Under the pieces are notes generated by a model. The model was not told the DNA's origin and did no database searches. It was given only the letters and a program-made list of their open reading frames with translations. A stretch of DNA of 64,000 nucleotides from Bacteroidales bacterium UBA1184 (lineage in GTDB: Bacteria; Bacteroidota; Bacteroidia; Bacteroidales; ML635J-15): contig DBYO01000047.1 of NCBI GenBank assembly GCA_002310235.1, forward strand, positions 9,532 to 73,531, read 5' to 3'. A program made the translations under genes and the position numbers. Below, one piece after another: positions 27,972 to 37,188 of this stretch (position 1 is the stretch's first letter; each line of letters opens with the position of its first letter).

Positions 27972-28083
27972 AACAGTCTTGCGGTCTCACCGGCGAACAG
28001 TCTTGCGGTCCAGCAGACTAGCAGTCTGTCAGCCTGTTTGCCGGTTCTTTTGTTAGCCTTTAGGCCTGTTGGCCTTCTAGCCT
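27972..28083 (+). repeat. Degenerate 8-bp-period tandem array (14 units)
   Basis: Fourteen consecutive octamers in exact phase: AACAGTCT, TGCGGTCT, CACCGGCG, AACAGTCT, TGCGGTCC, AGCAGACT, AGCAGTCT, GTCAGCCT, GTTTGCCG, GTTCTTTT, GTTAGCCT, TTAGGCCT, GTTGGCCT, TCTAGCCT. The rough consensus is NNCAGYCT. The array fills the gap between two convergent stop codons, with no other terminator visible. Confidence 0.8.
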
Positions 28084-28522
28084 AATAATACGAATTATAA
28101 ATATACAATACCGTGCCTTGGTAGTCTGTTGTATATTCTAACGGGGTGTATTTCGATGGTCCGCTTACCAATGAGCCATCGTACAGGTTGAATTTCGATC
28201 CGCAAATCGGGCATTCGAGGAATAAACCTGTGGAATCTACGCTCAGAATTGCATCTTTTGTTTTAGGGTGATGCGGGCATGCTCTGTCGAAGGCGACAAA
28301 TTCGTCGGGATAGGTACATGCTACCACAATACCTTTGTATCCTTGACCATCTACATATATGTAGTTGCCTGGGGTTTTAAGTGCACTATGTGCAGGCATG
28401 TCGGGATAAAGCTGTACGTTTACATATACGTATGGAACATATTCTTGATTGTCGCAGGCGGGAATTATTCCTATTGCAAGCGTAAGAAATGAAATAATTA
28501 TTATTTTTGTCAACAATTTCAT
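28082..28522 (-). CDS. Rieske-like lipoprotein with Cys in place of the last His
   Basis: A 146-residue protein with a lipoprotein signal (lipobox IIPAC, C23). The Rieske-type fold is suggested by CPHH (C82-x-H84) and by CPICGSKF (C104-x2-C107) followed by NLYDGSLVSGP. Canonical Rieske proteins bind [2Fe-2S] with CxH and CxxH; here the final His is Cys, giving a 3Cys-1His set. The GSKFNLYDG segment otherwise matches Rieske sequence. It would be an envelope electron carrier or structural homologue. The reading frame is complete, and no oxygenase or cytochrome partner is adjacent. Confidence 0.8.
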   Translation of the reverse strand: MKLLTKIIIISFLTLAIGIIPACDNQEYVPYVYVNVQLYPDMPAHSALKTPGNYIYVDGQGYKGIVVACTYPDEFVAFDRACPHHPKTKDAILSVDSTGLFLECPICGSKFNLYDGSLVSGPSKYTPLEYTTDYQGTVLYIYNSYY

Positions 28523-28540
28523 GGAAGTATTTTTTATTAA

Positions 28541-29074
28541 ATGTCAATGGCAAAAATAATTAAATTTGTTATTCCCTTATTGCTGGGACTTATATTTTTT
28601 AATCCTTTTTATTCAACCGCTCAGGTTAATTATAATGCAAAAAAGGATAGACATGCTGAATCAATTGATAGACAAGAAGAAAGGCGTATAGAGAAGAACC
28701 GTCGGGCAAAAGAGAAGCATAAGAGAAGTTTGCGTCGGCAAAATTCTCGCGCCAACGATCATAGAATGAGGGAGGCAAAAAAGCAGCAGCATAAGGCTCA
28801 AGCATATAGTGTTGAACGCGACATAAAGTCACGCCGTGCCGAAAAGGAGCATAGCAAACCCACTCCTGAAGAGCGCCTTGTGATGAAGATTGAAAAAAAG
28901 AAGGCGAAAGAGGATGCCAAGAAAGATAAGCTTGCCCAAAAGGAGCAGAAAAAAATATTGAAAAATTATCACAAGAAGGTAAGTGGTGCGGGCAAGGATA
29001 TAGGTAGCAAGAAGAAAGTTTATAAGCGAATGAAGAAGTCTAAGCGTACCGCAAATAAAAATAATAAGAGGTAG
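28541..29074 (+). CDS. Highly basic exported protein, unknown function
   Basis: A 177-residue protein. A signal peptide (~residues 5-27, ending STAQ) is followed by a chain made mostly of Lys, Arg, Glu and Gln (KEKHKRSLRRQ, KIEKKKAKEDAKKDK, KKKVYKRMKKSKRT). Lys plus Arg make up a large share, so the isoelectric point must be very high. It is probably helical or disordered. Candidates are a periplasmic nucleic-acid, LPS or peptidoglycan binder, but no family is recognised. It diverges from the Rieske-like gene across 18 bases. Confidence 0.6.
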   Translation: MSMAKIIKFVIPLLLGLIFFNPFYSTAQVNYNAKKDRHAESIDRQEERRIEKNRRAKEKHKRSLRRQNSRANDHRMREAKKQQHKAQAYSVERDIKSRRAEKEHSKPTPEERLVMKIEKKKAKEDAKKDKLAQKEQKKILKNYHKKVSGAGKDIGSKKKVYKRMKKSKRTANKNNKR

Positions 29075-29222
29075 CAGTAGGGATTTTTCCCTCAACTGTC
29101 GCCATCAATTTACTAACAAAAATATTTGTCTATAACGTGCTGAATTACAATATAGTGTGTTTTAATTGTTAATTTTTCAGAAAAAAAAAGCAAAAAAGTT
29201 GTTAAGAAAAGAAAAAGTGTAG

Positions 29223-29230
29223 TAATTTTG
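29223..29230 (+). promoter_or_regulatory. Promoter of the receptor-cargo-PorV operon
   Basis: TAATTTTG with TTG at 29199-29201, 21 bases upstream. Confidence 0.65.
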
Positions 29231-29233
29231 AAG

Positions 29234-29249
29234 CCCCATTTTATTGGGG
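29234..29249 (+). promoter_or_regulatory. 5'-terminal stem-loop of the receptor mRNA
   Basis: CCCCA / TGGGG stem with a 6-base loop, starting 4 bases after the -7 box, so at the extreme 5' end of the transcript; such stems often protect messages. Confidence 0.45.
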
Positions 29250-29282
29250 AAGATATAAGTAGTAAGTAAGTAAAATTTTATT

Positions 29283-32200
29283 ATGTTACGAAGAATACAA
29301 TTGTTGATTTTGACGCTCTTAGCGAGCGTTGGGTTGTTCGCCCAGTCGGGTACTTTGAATGGTACCATTGTTGATGCGGCAACCGACGAACCAATTCCAT
29401 TTGCGAATGTTTCTATCGAAGAAAATGGAAACGTAGTAACCGGTGGTACTTCCGATTTCGACGGTCGATTCAGTATCAAGCCTATCAAGGCTGGTAAGTA
29501 TGATGTTTCAGCATCGTATATCGGCTACGGAACGGTTAAGTATTCAAATGTTCAGATTACCGCTGGACAGATTACTTTCCAGAACTTCAAGTTGAAACCA
29601 GAAGCAGAAATGTTGAAGGAAGTTGAGGTTATCGAATACAAGGTGCCTCTTATTCAGAAAGACCAGACACAATCTGGTGGTACTATGACATCGGAAGATA
29701 TTTCGAGAATGAACGCTCGTTCGGCTGATGCTGTTGCAGCTACAGTGGGTGGTGTTTACTCTGAAGATGGTTCTGTAGGTAGTATTAGAGGTTCACGTTC
29801 CGAAGACGTTGTTTACTATGTTGATGGTGTTAAGGTTCGTGGTTCCAGCAGTGTGCCAAAGTCGGCAATCGAGCAGGTGTCTGTAATCACTGGTGGTGTT
29901 CCCGCTCAGTACGGTGATGCTACTGGTGGTATTATCAGTTTGACCACCAAGGGACCTGCATCTGAATTCTGGGGCGGTGCCGAAGTTCTTTGCTCTGTCG
30001 AAGGTTACGGTTACAACCTTGCAGGTTTGACCTTGTCGGGTCCTATCTGGTCGAAGGTTGAAGAAGGTACCAATAGAAAGAGAACAATCATGGGCTTCAT
30101 GGTGTCGGCAGAAGGTGCTTATATTCTCGATGGTAGCCCATCCGCAGTTGGCGAGTGGAGAGCAAATAAAGATGTTGTAGAGGAAATGACAAATAATCCT
30201 CTTCGTCTTGTTGAGTCGGAAAATGGTGCTGTTGTATATCAGAATACATTGTACCTTAAAGACGATTCTTTCTACAATAAGAGAAGAAGAACAAATGCTA
30301 CGAATAAGAATCTTAATATAGCAGCAAAAATCGATATCGCTCCTATAAGAGATCTTGATATTACTTTCGGTACCAATATTTATCTTGCTGATGCTAAGAT
30401 ATATTCTAGGTCTAATTCTTTGTTCAATTCCGACAACAATGGCCGTCAGAAATATGGTAGCTACCGTGTTTACGGACGTTTGACTCAAAAGTTTAGAGAA
30501 AAGGAAAACGATGATCCGGAAAAGAAAACATTCCTTAGAAATCCGTACTATACAATTCAGGTTGACTATACAAAGGTATTGTCTCAATCTGGTGATGCTC
30601 GTCATTGGGACAATTTCTTCGATTATGGATATATCGGAAAGTTTGACATATCTCCTAATAAATATTATTCATGGGGCGAAGATACAGTTACTGGACTTAC
30701 GGGTTCCTGTATGGAGACTTTCTACTATGAGGTGGAGGATTTTAACGCAGGCAGTCTAAATCCTGCACTTGCAACATACACAGATCAGTTCTACGAATAT
30801 ATGGGAAGCAGCTTCTCCACTATGTACACTCAGTACATTCAGATGTACGGCGGTTTGCTTAACGGTGAAGGTCCTAGTAGTATCTATGGTATGTGGCAGG
30901 TTCCTGGTGTTCCTTATGGTTCATATGCGAAGTCGGATGCAACACAGTTGAGAGTTTCGGCTAATGCTGCTGCCGACCTTGGCGGTCACGAAATAAGCCT
31001 TGGTTTCGAGTTTGAACAGAGACGCGACTCTTATTTCTCAGTTGCTGCCTATGGTTTGTGGGGATTGGCACGTAGCCTTACCAACGACCATATAATGGAA
31101 ATTGATCTTACTCAACCTATAGTATATAGGGATGAAAATGGTTTGTTCCTCGATACTATCGACTATCCGAGAATTTACAACGCATCTACACAGAAGCGTT
31201 TCGATAAACATTTGCGTGAAGCTTTGGGCTTGGCAGTTGACGGAACCGATTGGATTAATATCGATTCATACGATCCAAGCACATTCGATCTAAATTGGTT
31301 TAGCCCAGACGAATTGTTCAATCAAGGTTCAAGCTATGTTGGATACTATGGTTTCGACTATGCGGGAAACAAGTTGAGCTATAAGCCTACGTTCGAAGAC
31401 TTCTTTACAAAAGATGCTGATGGAGACGGATTCCTCGACAGACCAATAGCTCCTTTCGAGCCAACATATATGGCTGGTTACATTCAGGATAAGTTTGCTT
31501 TCAAGGATCTTATTTTCAATATAGGTGTTCGTATCGACCGTTACGATGCAAACCAGAGCGTACTTAAAGATATGTACACTTTGCATAATGCTTATACAGT
31601 AGGTAATAAAGAAGTAGATCTTATCGGTTCTACCGAGCATCCGGGTAATATTCCAGACGATGCAGTAGTTTATGTAAACGACCTTAACAATCCTACCGAA
31701 ATCACTGGTTACCGTGTGGGAAGTGTATGGTACAATGCAAGCGGTCTTGAAATTGATAACCCGAACTCGATACAGGGTGCTAATGGTATTTCTCCATATC
31801 TTGTTGATCCTAACGAAGAACTTAATGCATCGGCATTCAAGGATTATCAACCACAGGTAGTTGTTATGCCTCGTATAGCATTCTCGTTCCCGATTTCCGA
31901 AGACGCTTTGTTCTTCGCTCACTACGACATCCTTTCACAGCGTCCGCAGGCTGGTGGTCAGTTGAGTCCAACCGAATATTTGTTTATAAGGCAGCTCGGT
32001 ACATCAACTCTTAACAATCCAGACCTTAAGACCGAAAAGACAATCGACTATGAATTAGGTTTCCAGCAGAAACTTGGAAATACATCATCGTTGAAACTTT
32101 CGGCGTTCTATCGTGAAATGCGTGATAAGTTGCAGACCATCTCTGTTTATGGCGCATATCCTGTTACTTACTATACTCTTGGTAATATCGACTTTGGTAC

Positions 32201-32915
32201 AGTAAGAGGTTTCACCTTAGCATACGATTTGAGAAGAACAGGAAACATCACATTGAGAGCCAACTATACTTTGCAATGGGCTAAGGGTACTGGTTCAAGC
32301 TACGATTCAGGTGCTTCAATCGTTAAGTCCGATAATCCTAACTTGCGTACTATCCTTCCGTTGGATGTTGACCAGCGTCACAATTTCCAGATAGTTCTCG
32401 ACTATCGTTTCGGTGGTAAGGCTGATGGTTCTCCATACAACGGACCTAAGATTAACGGAAAGAACATTCTTGCTAATACAGGTGTCAACTTCACAATAGT
32501 AAGTGGTTCGGGCACTCCATATACAAAGAGAGACAAACCGTCAAGCGGTGTTATTGTCGGTTCGTTGAATGGTGCAACCAAGCCATGGAGAACTAAAGTG
32601 GATATGAGCGTTTCGAGGGATATCAGAATTAGACTTTCGAAGGCAAAAGACGAAGGTTCTAAGGAAAGATATGGAAATCTTAGAATATCTTTGGATGTAA
32701 GCAATCTCTTGAATTCGAAGACTCCTATGTATGTATATTCTTACACAGGTAATGCTGGTGATGATGGTTATTTGAACTATGCTGACTATCAGACTCAGAT
32801 TGCAGCACAGACAGATGAAGTATCGTTCAGAAATTACTATGCAATGTATATCAATTCTCCGGGTTACTATATGTTGCCAACTACAGTAAGATTAGGTGTT
32901 AGTTTCTCATTCTAA
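29283..32915 (+). CDS. TonB-dependent outer-membrane receptor with carboxypeptidase-D-like N-domain
   Basis: A 1210-residue protein. Signal peptide ~1-20 (SVGLFAQ). Carboxypeptidase D regulatory-like beta-sandwich ~22-110 (GTIVDAATDEPIPFANV, GYGTVKYSNV). Plug domain ~115-240 (VYYVDGVKVRGSS, ITGGVPAQYGDATGG). The 22-strand barrel ends in LGVSFSF with a terminal Phe. An extracellular-loop segment has DADGDGFLD (~residue 711), a calcium-binding-like motif. It imports a substrate using TonB/ExbBD energy, or scaffolds surface proteins. No SusD follows; instead the operon continues 30 bases later with a T9SS cargo and a PorV-like barrel. Confidence 0.9.
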   Translation: MLRRIQLLILTLLASVGLFAQSGTLNGTIVDAATDEPIPFANVSIEENGNVVTGGTSDFDGRFSIKPIKAGKYDVSASYIGYGTVKYSNVQITAGQITFQNFKLKPEAEMLKEVEVIEYKVPLIQKDQTQSGGTMTSEDISRMNARSADAVAATVGGVYSEDGSVGSIRGSRSEDVVYYVDGVKVRGSSSVPKSAIEQVSVITGGVPAQYGDATGGIISLTTKGPASEFWGGAEVLCSVEGYGYNLAGLTLSGPIWSKVEEGTNRKRTIMGFMVSAEGAYILDGSPSAVGEWRANKDVVEEMTNNPLRLVESENGAVVYQNTLYLKDDSFYNKRRRTNATNKNLNIAAKIDIAPIRDLDITFGTNIYLADAKIYSRSNSLFNSDNNGRQKYGSYRVYGRLTQKFREKENDDPEKKTFLRNPYYTIQVDYTKVLSQSGDARHWDNFFDYGYIGKFDISPNKYYSWGEDTVTGLTGSCMETFYYEVEDFNAGSLNPALATYTDQFYEYMGSSFSTMYTQYIQMYGGLLNGEGPSSIYGMWQVPGVPYGSYAKSDATQLRVSANAAADLGGHEISLGFEFEQRRDSYFSVAAYGLWGLARSLTNDHIMEIDLTQPIVYRDENGLFLDTIDYPRIYNASTQKRFDKHLREALGLAVDGTDWINIDSYDPSTFDLNWFSPDELFNQGSSYVGYYGFDYAGNKLSYKPTFEDFFTKDADGDGFLDRPIAPFEPTYMAGYIQDKFAFKDLIFNIGVRIDRYDANQSVLKDMYTLHNAYTVGNKEVDLIGSTEHPGNIPDDAVVYVNDLNNPTEITGYRVGSVWYNASGLEIDNPNSIQGANGISPYLVDPNEELNASAFKDYQPQVVVMPRIAFSFPISEDALFFAHYDILSQRPQAGGQLSPTEYLFIRQLGTSTLNNPDLKTEKTIDYELGFQQKLGNTSSLKLSAFYREMRDKLQTISVYGAYPVTYYTLGNIDFGTVRGFTLAYDLRRTGNITLRANYTLQWAKGTGSSYDSGASIVKSDNPNLRTILPLDVDQRHNFQIVLDYRFGGKADGSPYNGPKINGKNILANTGVNFTIVSGSGTPYTKRDKPSSGVIVGSLNGATKPWRTKVDMSVSRDIRIRLSKAKDEGSKERYGNLRISLDVSNLLNSKTPMYVYSYTGNAGDDGYLNYADYQTQIAAQTDEVSFRNYYAMYINSPGYYMLPTTVRLGVSFSF

Positions 32916-32944
32916 TTTAATTAAGAAAATACAAATATCACGAT

Positions 32945-35900
32945 ATGAAAAGTTTAAATAAAATAGTATTTGTAGTAATACTTGGACTTTGTTCAAGTTA
33001 TGCATTTGCCGACAAGTGGGCAGGAACCGTTAATGTTACTCCTGTCGCTAAGGCAACCGGTGGATGCGAATCGGCAAGAACATCTACCGATTTGGCTTTG
33101 AACAATGTTGTCGCTAGGGTTCACACTGGAGGCGATATGTGGTGGGACTTGCAAGGTAAGGCAAAATACGAAGTTCCTAAAGGAGGTGGTGTTCATGCAT
33201 TGTATTGTTCGGCTATCTGGGTTGGTGGAAAGGATGCCAACGGGCAGTTGAAACTTGCTGCTCAGCGTTATCGTCAGGATGGTATCGACTATTGGCCTGG
33301 TCCACTGATTATATCTGGTGCCGAAATCGCATCTGTATCGGCTGACATATGTCGTGAATACGATAAGCACTTCTGCATTATGAAGCAGGATGTAAAGGAT
33401 TTCAGGGAATGGTATAATTGCAGTAACGATCCTAATTGCGATCCAAATCCTGAGTATGTCGTTCCTGATATTATTCGCGATTGGCCAGCACACGGACCTG
33501 CAGGTGGTTACGATTACAATCTGGCTCCTTTTTATGATAAGGATGGTGATGGATATTACGATTACACAAAGGGAGATTTCCCATATTTCGAATTTATAAA
33601 CGAAGGTATTACCGAAGACCCCGATTGTTTACGTCCTCGTGGACAAGCAGCCCGTCTTTTCGGAGACTATTCCATGTGGTGGGTTTATAATGATAAGGGT
33701 AATGTCCATACTGAAACAGGTGGTGCAGCTATTGGTTTTGAATTCCGTGCACAGGCTTTCGCTTTCCAGACCAACGATGCTTTGAACGATATGACATTCT
33801 ACAATTACAGAATAATTAATCGTTCAACATATACTTTGTATAATACATACTTTGGAGTATTCGTTGATGGTGACTTAGGTCACGCTAGGGACGATTATAC
33901 CGGATGTGATGTTCAACGTGGTCTAGGTTTCTTCTACAATGGTGATGATGACGATGAAAATGCAGGAGGTATTCTTGGATATGGCTCTCAACCGCCAGCA
34001 GTCGGTATAGACTTTTTTGAAGGACCTTATCAGGATCCAGATGGTTTGGACAACTCAACCAGCTATGTGGAAATTTCAGGAAGAAGAGTACTTGATTGTA
34101 ATGTAGGCGATTTCAAGAACGGTAATATCAATGGCTTGAACTTTGGTGATGGTACTATTGATAATGAACGTTGGGGTATGAGACGTTTCATTTATTTCAA
34201 TAATTCAGGAAATGGAGCAAATGAAAACATGACTGACCCCAAAACCGCTATTGAGCATTACAACTACATGACAGGTTTCTGGAAAGACAATACTCCTCTT
34301 CGTTATGGTGGAAACGGATACTCTGTTTCAAGTGGTGCAGATGCTTCTCAGCCTACAAACTTCATGTTCCCTGGAACAACGGATATATGCGGATGGGGAC
34401 AGGATGGTATTATTAGGGAAAACTGGACAGAAGAGACTGAGTCTAATCCTGCAGACGACAGACGTTTTATTCAGGCAGCAGGTCCTTTTACCTTGACTCC
34501 TGGTCAGGTAAACGATATCACACTTGGTGCTGTGTGGGCAAGAGCAACTTCTGGTGGAGCATATGCATCAGTTGAGGCTGTAAAGGTTGCCGACGATAAG
34601 GCTCAGATTCTTTTTGAAAACTGTTTCCGCGTTCTTGATGGTCCAGATGCTCCAGATTTAAATATTGTAGAACTTGATAGAAAACTCATATTCCATATTT
34701 ATAATAGGACAAGTTCAAATAATTATCTTGAAGGTTATGTGGAAAAGGACCCATCGTTGTATTGCGGTGATCCTGACGTAACTCCTTGTGATCAACATTA
34801 TTACTTCCAGGGTTATCAGGTGTTCCAGTTTAAGGATGCATCAGTATCAATGACTGAACGCTATGATGGAAACAGAGTTCGTCAGGTTTTCCAATGTGAT
34901 ATTAAGGATAATATTTCAAAACTTGTTAACTACACTTGGTCAGACGATTTGGAGGCAAATATGCCTGTTCTCGAAGTTTTTGGAGAAAACAACGGTATTA
35001 CTCATACTTTCGTTGTGGATAAGGACTTGTTCGCAACAGGAGATCCAAGGCTTATAAACAATAGAGAATACTACTATAGTGCAATTGCATATTCCTACAA
35101 CCCAACAATGAAGTATGACCAGAATGACGAAGCAACATTTAAGGGTCAGAAGACTCCATATTTGGCTGGTAGAAATAACCTTAAACTCTATACTGCAACA
35201 CCTCATATTACAAGTGTTGGTGGAACTATAATTCAGGGTGAATATGGTTATGGTCCAGAAATTACAATGATTGAAGGTTTTGGTAATGCAAATTGTGAAC
35301 TTGAATTGAAGGAAGAATGCATTGAAGAAATCATGTCGGGATATCCTTGGAAGATTAAGGAAAGAACCTATGAAAATGGTTCAGGACCTATCAATGTAAA
35401 GATTATTGACCCATTGTCTGTAGTTGATGATACTTATTATGTTAAATTCAATGTAACTAAAAATCAAAGTACAGGTACAGGTGCAATAAGTGGAACAAAT
35501 TCAACAACTTTTACAAAAAAATCATACAAGCCATTCGACTACGTAGTGTATAATTCGGCAGGTGATTCTATACATTCTGATGCTGGTGTTGCACTAGGAT
35601 ATGCAAACGAGCAGTTGTTTATGAACTGGGGATTTTCAATATCAATAATGCAGGATTATTATGCTGGTTTTGAGGATCTTAATACATATAATAATGGTGT
35701 TATTTCATCTAGCATAACCTTTGCTGATGAAACCAAACCATGGCTATCGTTTGTAGCAGATGATGATTCGTATAAGGAGAACCAGATTCTTAAATGGACC
35801 AATTGGATTAGGTCTGGTAATTATGTATATCCGAGCCATGATACATGTGATTTCGATGATGGACTTCAGGATGGGTATCATAGATTTATTTTAGGTTCAG

Positions 35901-37171
35901 GAACACCGGATGCTCGCGATTCAACAGTTATAGCAGATAAAGACCAGAATTTCGAGAAAATATGCAATGGCAAGTGGTCTGCAGCTTGTTATGCTAATTG
36001 TGGACGTTTCGGCTTAGTTCCGTATATGGGACAACTAAGAGTTCCAAGGGTCGATATTAATGAAGATTATAAATCTATTATTACTAATACGATGCCTTTA
36101 GCTTCTGTTAATATTGTAATAACTTCTGACAAGTCGAAATGGACTCGTGCTTGTGTTGTAGAAATGAATGAGAATGAATGGAAGACTATGGGATGTGGCT
36201 GGGATAATCGAATGAAGGATCAAAACTATACTAGCTACGGAGGAGCCAACAAGTTTGGCCTTAGAAAGAGTCCGTCGGTTGACAAGGATGGAAATCCGGA
36301 TGATTCAGGAACTCATGGTATGGGATGGTTCCCCGGTTATGCAATCAATATTGTAACTGGTGAACGTTTGAATATTATGTTCGGAGAAGATTCTTGGATG
36401 ACAGGCGAAAATGGTTGCGATATGTTGTGGAATCCTACCTCAAACTATATGGACAATCATTATCAGCCTATACTTGGAGGTAAGCACTACATATATATAA
36501 TGGGTAACACTATTGGTAAAAACAATATAGAGCAAGATGGTACGGGAGAAAATACTCCTGCATACGATTCTTGTAAGTACATATATGAGCAGCTTTTGAA
36601 GTATGAGAATGGCAATAAGAGCGCTTTGAAAAATGTATGGAAGTCTGCTATGTGGACAGCAATACCTATGCAGAATCCTCGTTTCGACTTCCTTGCAACC
36701 GATGTTACTATAAAGATTCGGGTTTCTATGCCATACCATATGGCGAAGAGAGATATGGCAATTGCTAATCCAGAAAACGATAATGCTCCTTTGTTCAGAT
36801 TCTCAACATCTGATATAAAGACTATCTTCGATGATCAGGAAACTGCAGAAAATGCTCTCGACCTTATTAGGGTCGTTCCAAATCCATACTATGGTTCTTC
36901 TTACTATGAGTCAAACCAGCTTGACAATATCGTAAGAATTACCAACCTGCCAAAGACTTGTACTATTTCTATTTACAATATTAATGGTACACTTATCCGT
37001 AGGTTTAAGAAGGATACTGAGACTACATTTATTGAATGGGATCTTACCAACTCGGCTAATATTGTTATATCGAGCGGTGTATATCTAATTCATGTAAATG
37101 CTCCTGGAATTGGAGAAAAAGTATTGAAATGGTTCGGATCACTTCGTCCAACAGATTTAAATAACTTCTAA
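32945..37171 (+). CDS. Giant secreted protein (1408 aa) with T9SS sorting domain, receptor partner
   Basis: A signal peptide (~1-22, LCSSYAFA) is followed by a very large mature chain without a family I recognise. It is rich in Tyr, Asp, Asn and Gly. A calcium-binding-like loop DKDGDGYYD sits at residues 198-206. The C-terminal ~100 residues (from ~1308) read VVPNPYYGSSYY, IVRITNLPKTCTISIYNING, IRRF and GVYLIHV, a type A-like T9SS sorting domain. It then continues past the usual end with LKWFGSLRPTDLNNF. It should be exported by T9SS and may sit on the receptor. It is in an operon with a TonB-dependent receptor (30 bases upstream) and a PorV-like barrel (17 bases downstream). Confidence 0.82.
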   Translation: MKSLNKIVFVVILGLCSSYAFADKWAGTVNVTPVAKATGGCESARTSTDLALNNVVARVHTGGDMWWDLQGKAKYEVPKGGGVHALYCSAIWVGGKDANGQLKLAAQRYRQDGIDYWPGPLIISGAEIASVSADICREYDKHFCIMKQDVKDFREWYNCSNDPNCDPNPEYVVPDIIRDWPAHGPAGGYDYNLAPFYDKDGDGYYDYTKGDFPYFEFINEGITEDPDCLRPRGQAARLFGDYSMWWVYNDKGNVHTETGGAAIGFEFRAQAFAFQTNDALNDMTFYNYRIINRSTYTLYNTYFGVFVDGDLGHARDDYTGCDVQRGLGFFYNGDDDDENAGGILGYGSQPPAVGIDFFEGPYQDPDGLDNSTSYVEISGRRVLDCNVGDFKNGNINGLNFGDGTIDNERWGMRRFIYFNNSGNGANENMTDPKTAIEHYNYMTGFWKDNTPLRYGGNGYSVSSGADASQPTNFMFPGTTDICGWGQDGIIRENWTEETESNPADDRRFIQAAGPFTLTPGQVNDITLGAVWARATSGGAYASVEAVKVADDKAQILFENCFRVLDGPDAPDLNIVELDRKLIFHIYNRTSSNNYLEGYVEKDPSLYCGDPDVTPCDQHYYFQGYQVFQFKDASVSMTERYDGNRVRQVFQCDIKDNISKLVNYTWSDDLEANMPVLEVFGENNGITHTFVVDKDLFATGDPRLINNREYYYSAIAYSYNPTMKYDQNDEATFKGQKTPYLAGRNNLKLYTATPHITSVGGTIIQGEYGYGPEITMIEGFGNANCELELKEECIEEIMSGYPWKIKERTYENGSGPINVKIIDPLSVVDDTYYVKFNVTKNQSTGTGAISGTNSTTFTKKSYKPFDYVVYNSAGDSIHSDAGVALGYANEQLFMNWGFSISIMQDYYAGFEDLNTYNNGVISSSITFADETKPWLSFVADDDSYKENQILKWTNWIRSGNYVYPSHDTCDFDDGLQDGYHRFILGSGTPDARDSTVIADKDQNFEKICNGKWSAACYANCGRFGLVPYMGQLRVPRVDINEDYKSIITNTMPLASVNIVITSDKSKWTRACVVEMNENEWKTMGCGWDNRMKDQNYTSYGGANKFGLRKSPSVDKDGNPDDSGTHGMGWFPGYAINIVTGERLNIMFGEDSWMTGENGCDMLWNPTSNYMDNHYQPILGGKHYIYIMGNTIGKNNIEQDGTGENTPAYDSCKYIYEQLLKYENGNKSALKNVWKSAMWTAIPMQNPRFDFLATDVTIKIRVSMPYHMAKRDMAIANPENDNAPLFRFSTSDIKTIFDDQETAENALDLIRVVPNPYYGSSYYESNQLDNIVRITNLPKTCTISIYNINGTLIRRFKKDTETTFIEWDLTNSANIVISSGVYLIHVNAPGIGEKVLKWFGSLRPTDLNNF

Positions 37172-37188
37172 AAATTATAGCTCGAGAT

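Noticed and set aside
27966..28090. Possible CRISPR array
   Set aside because: Unit length is 8 bp with no spacers and no cas genes.
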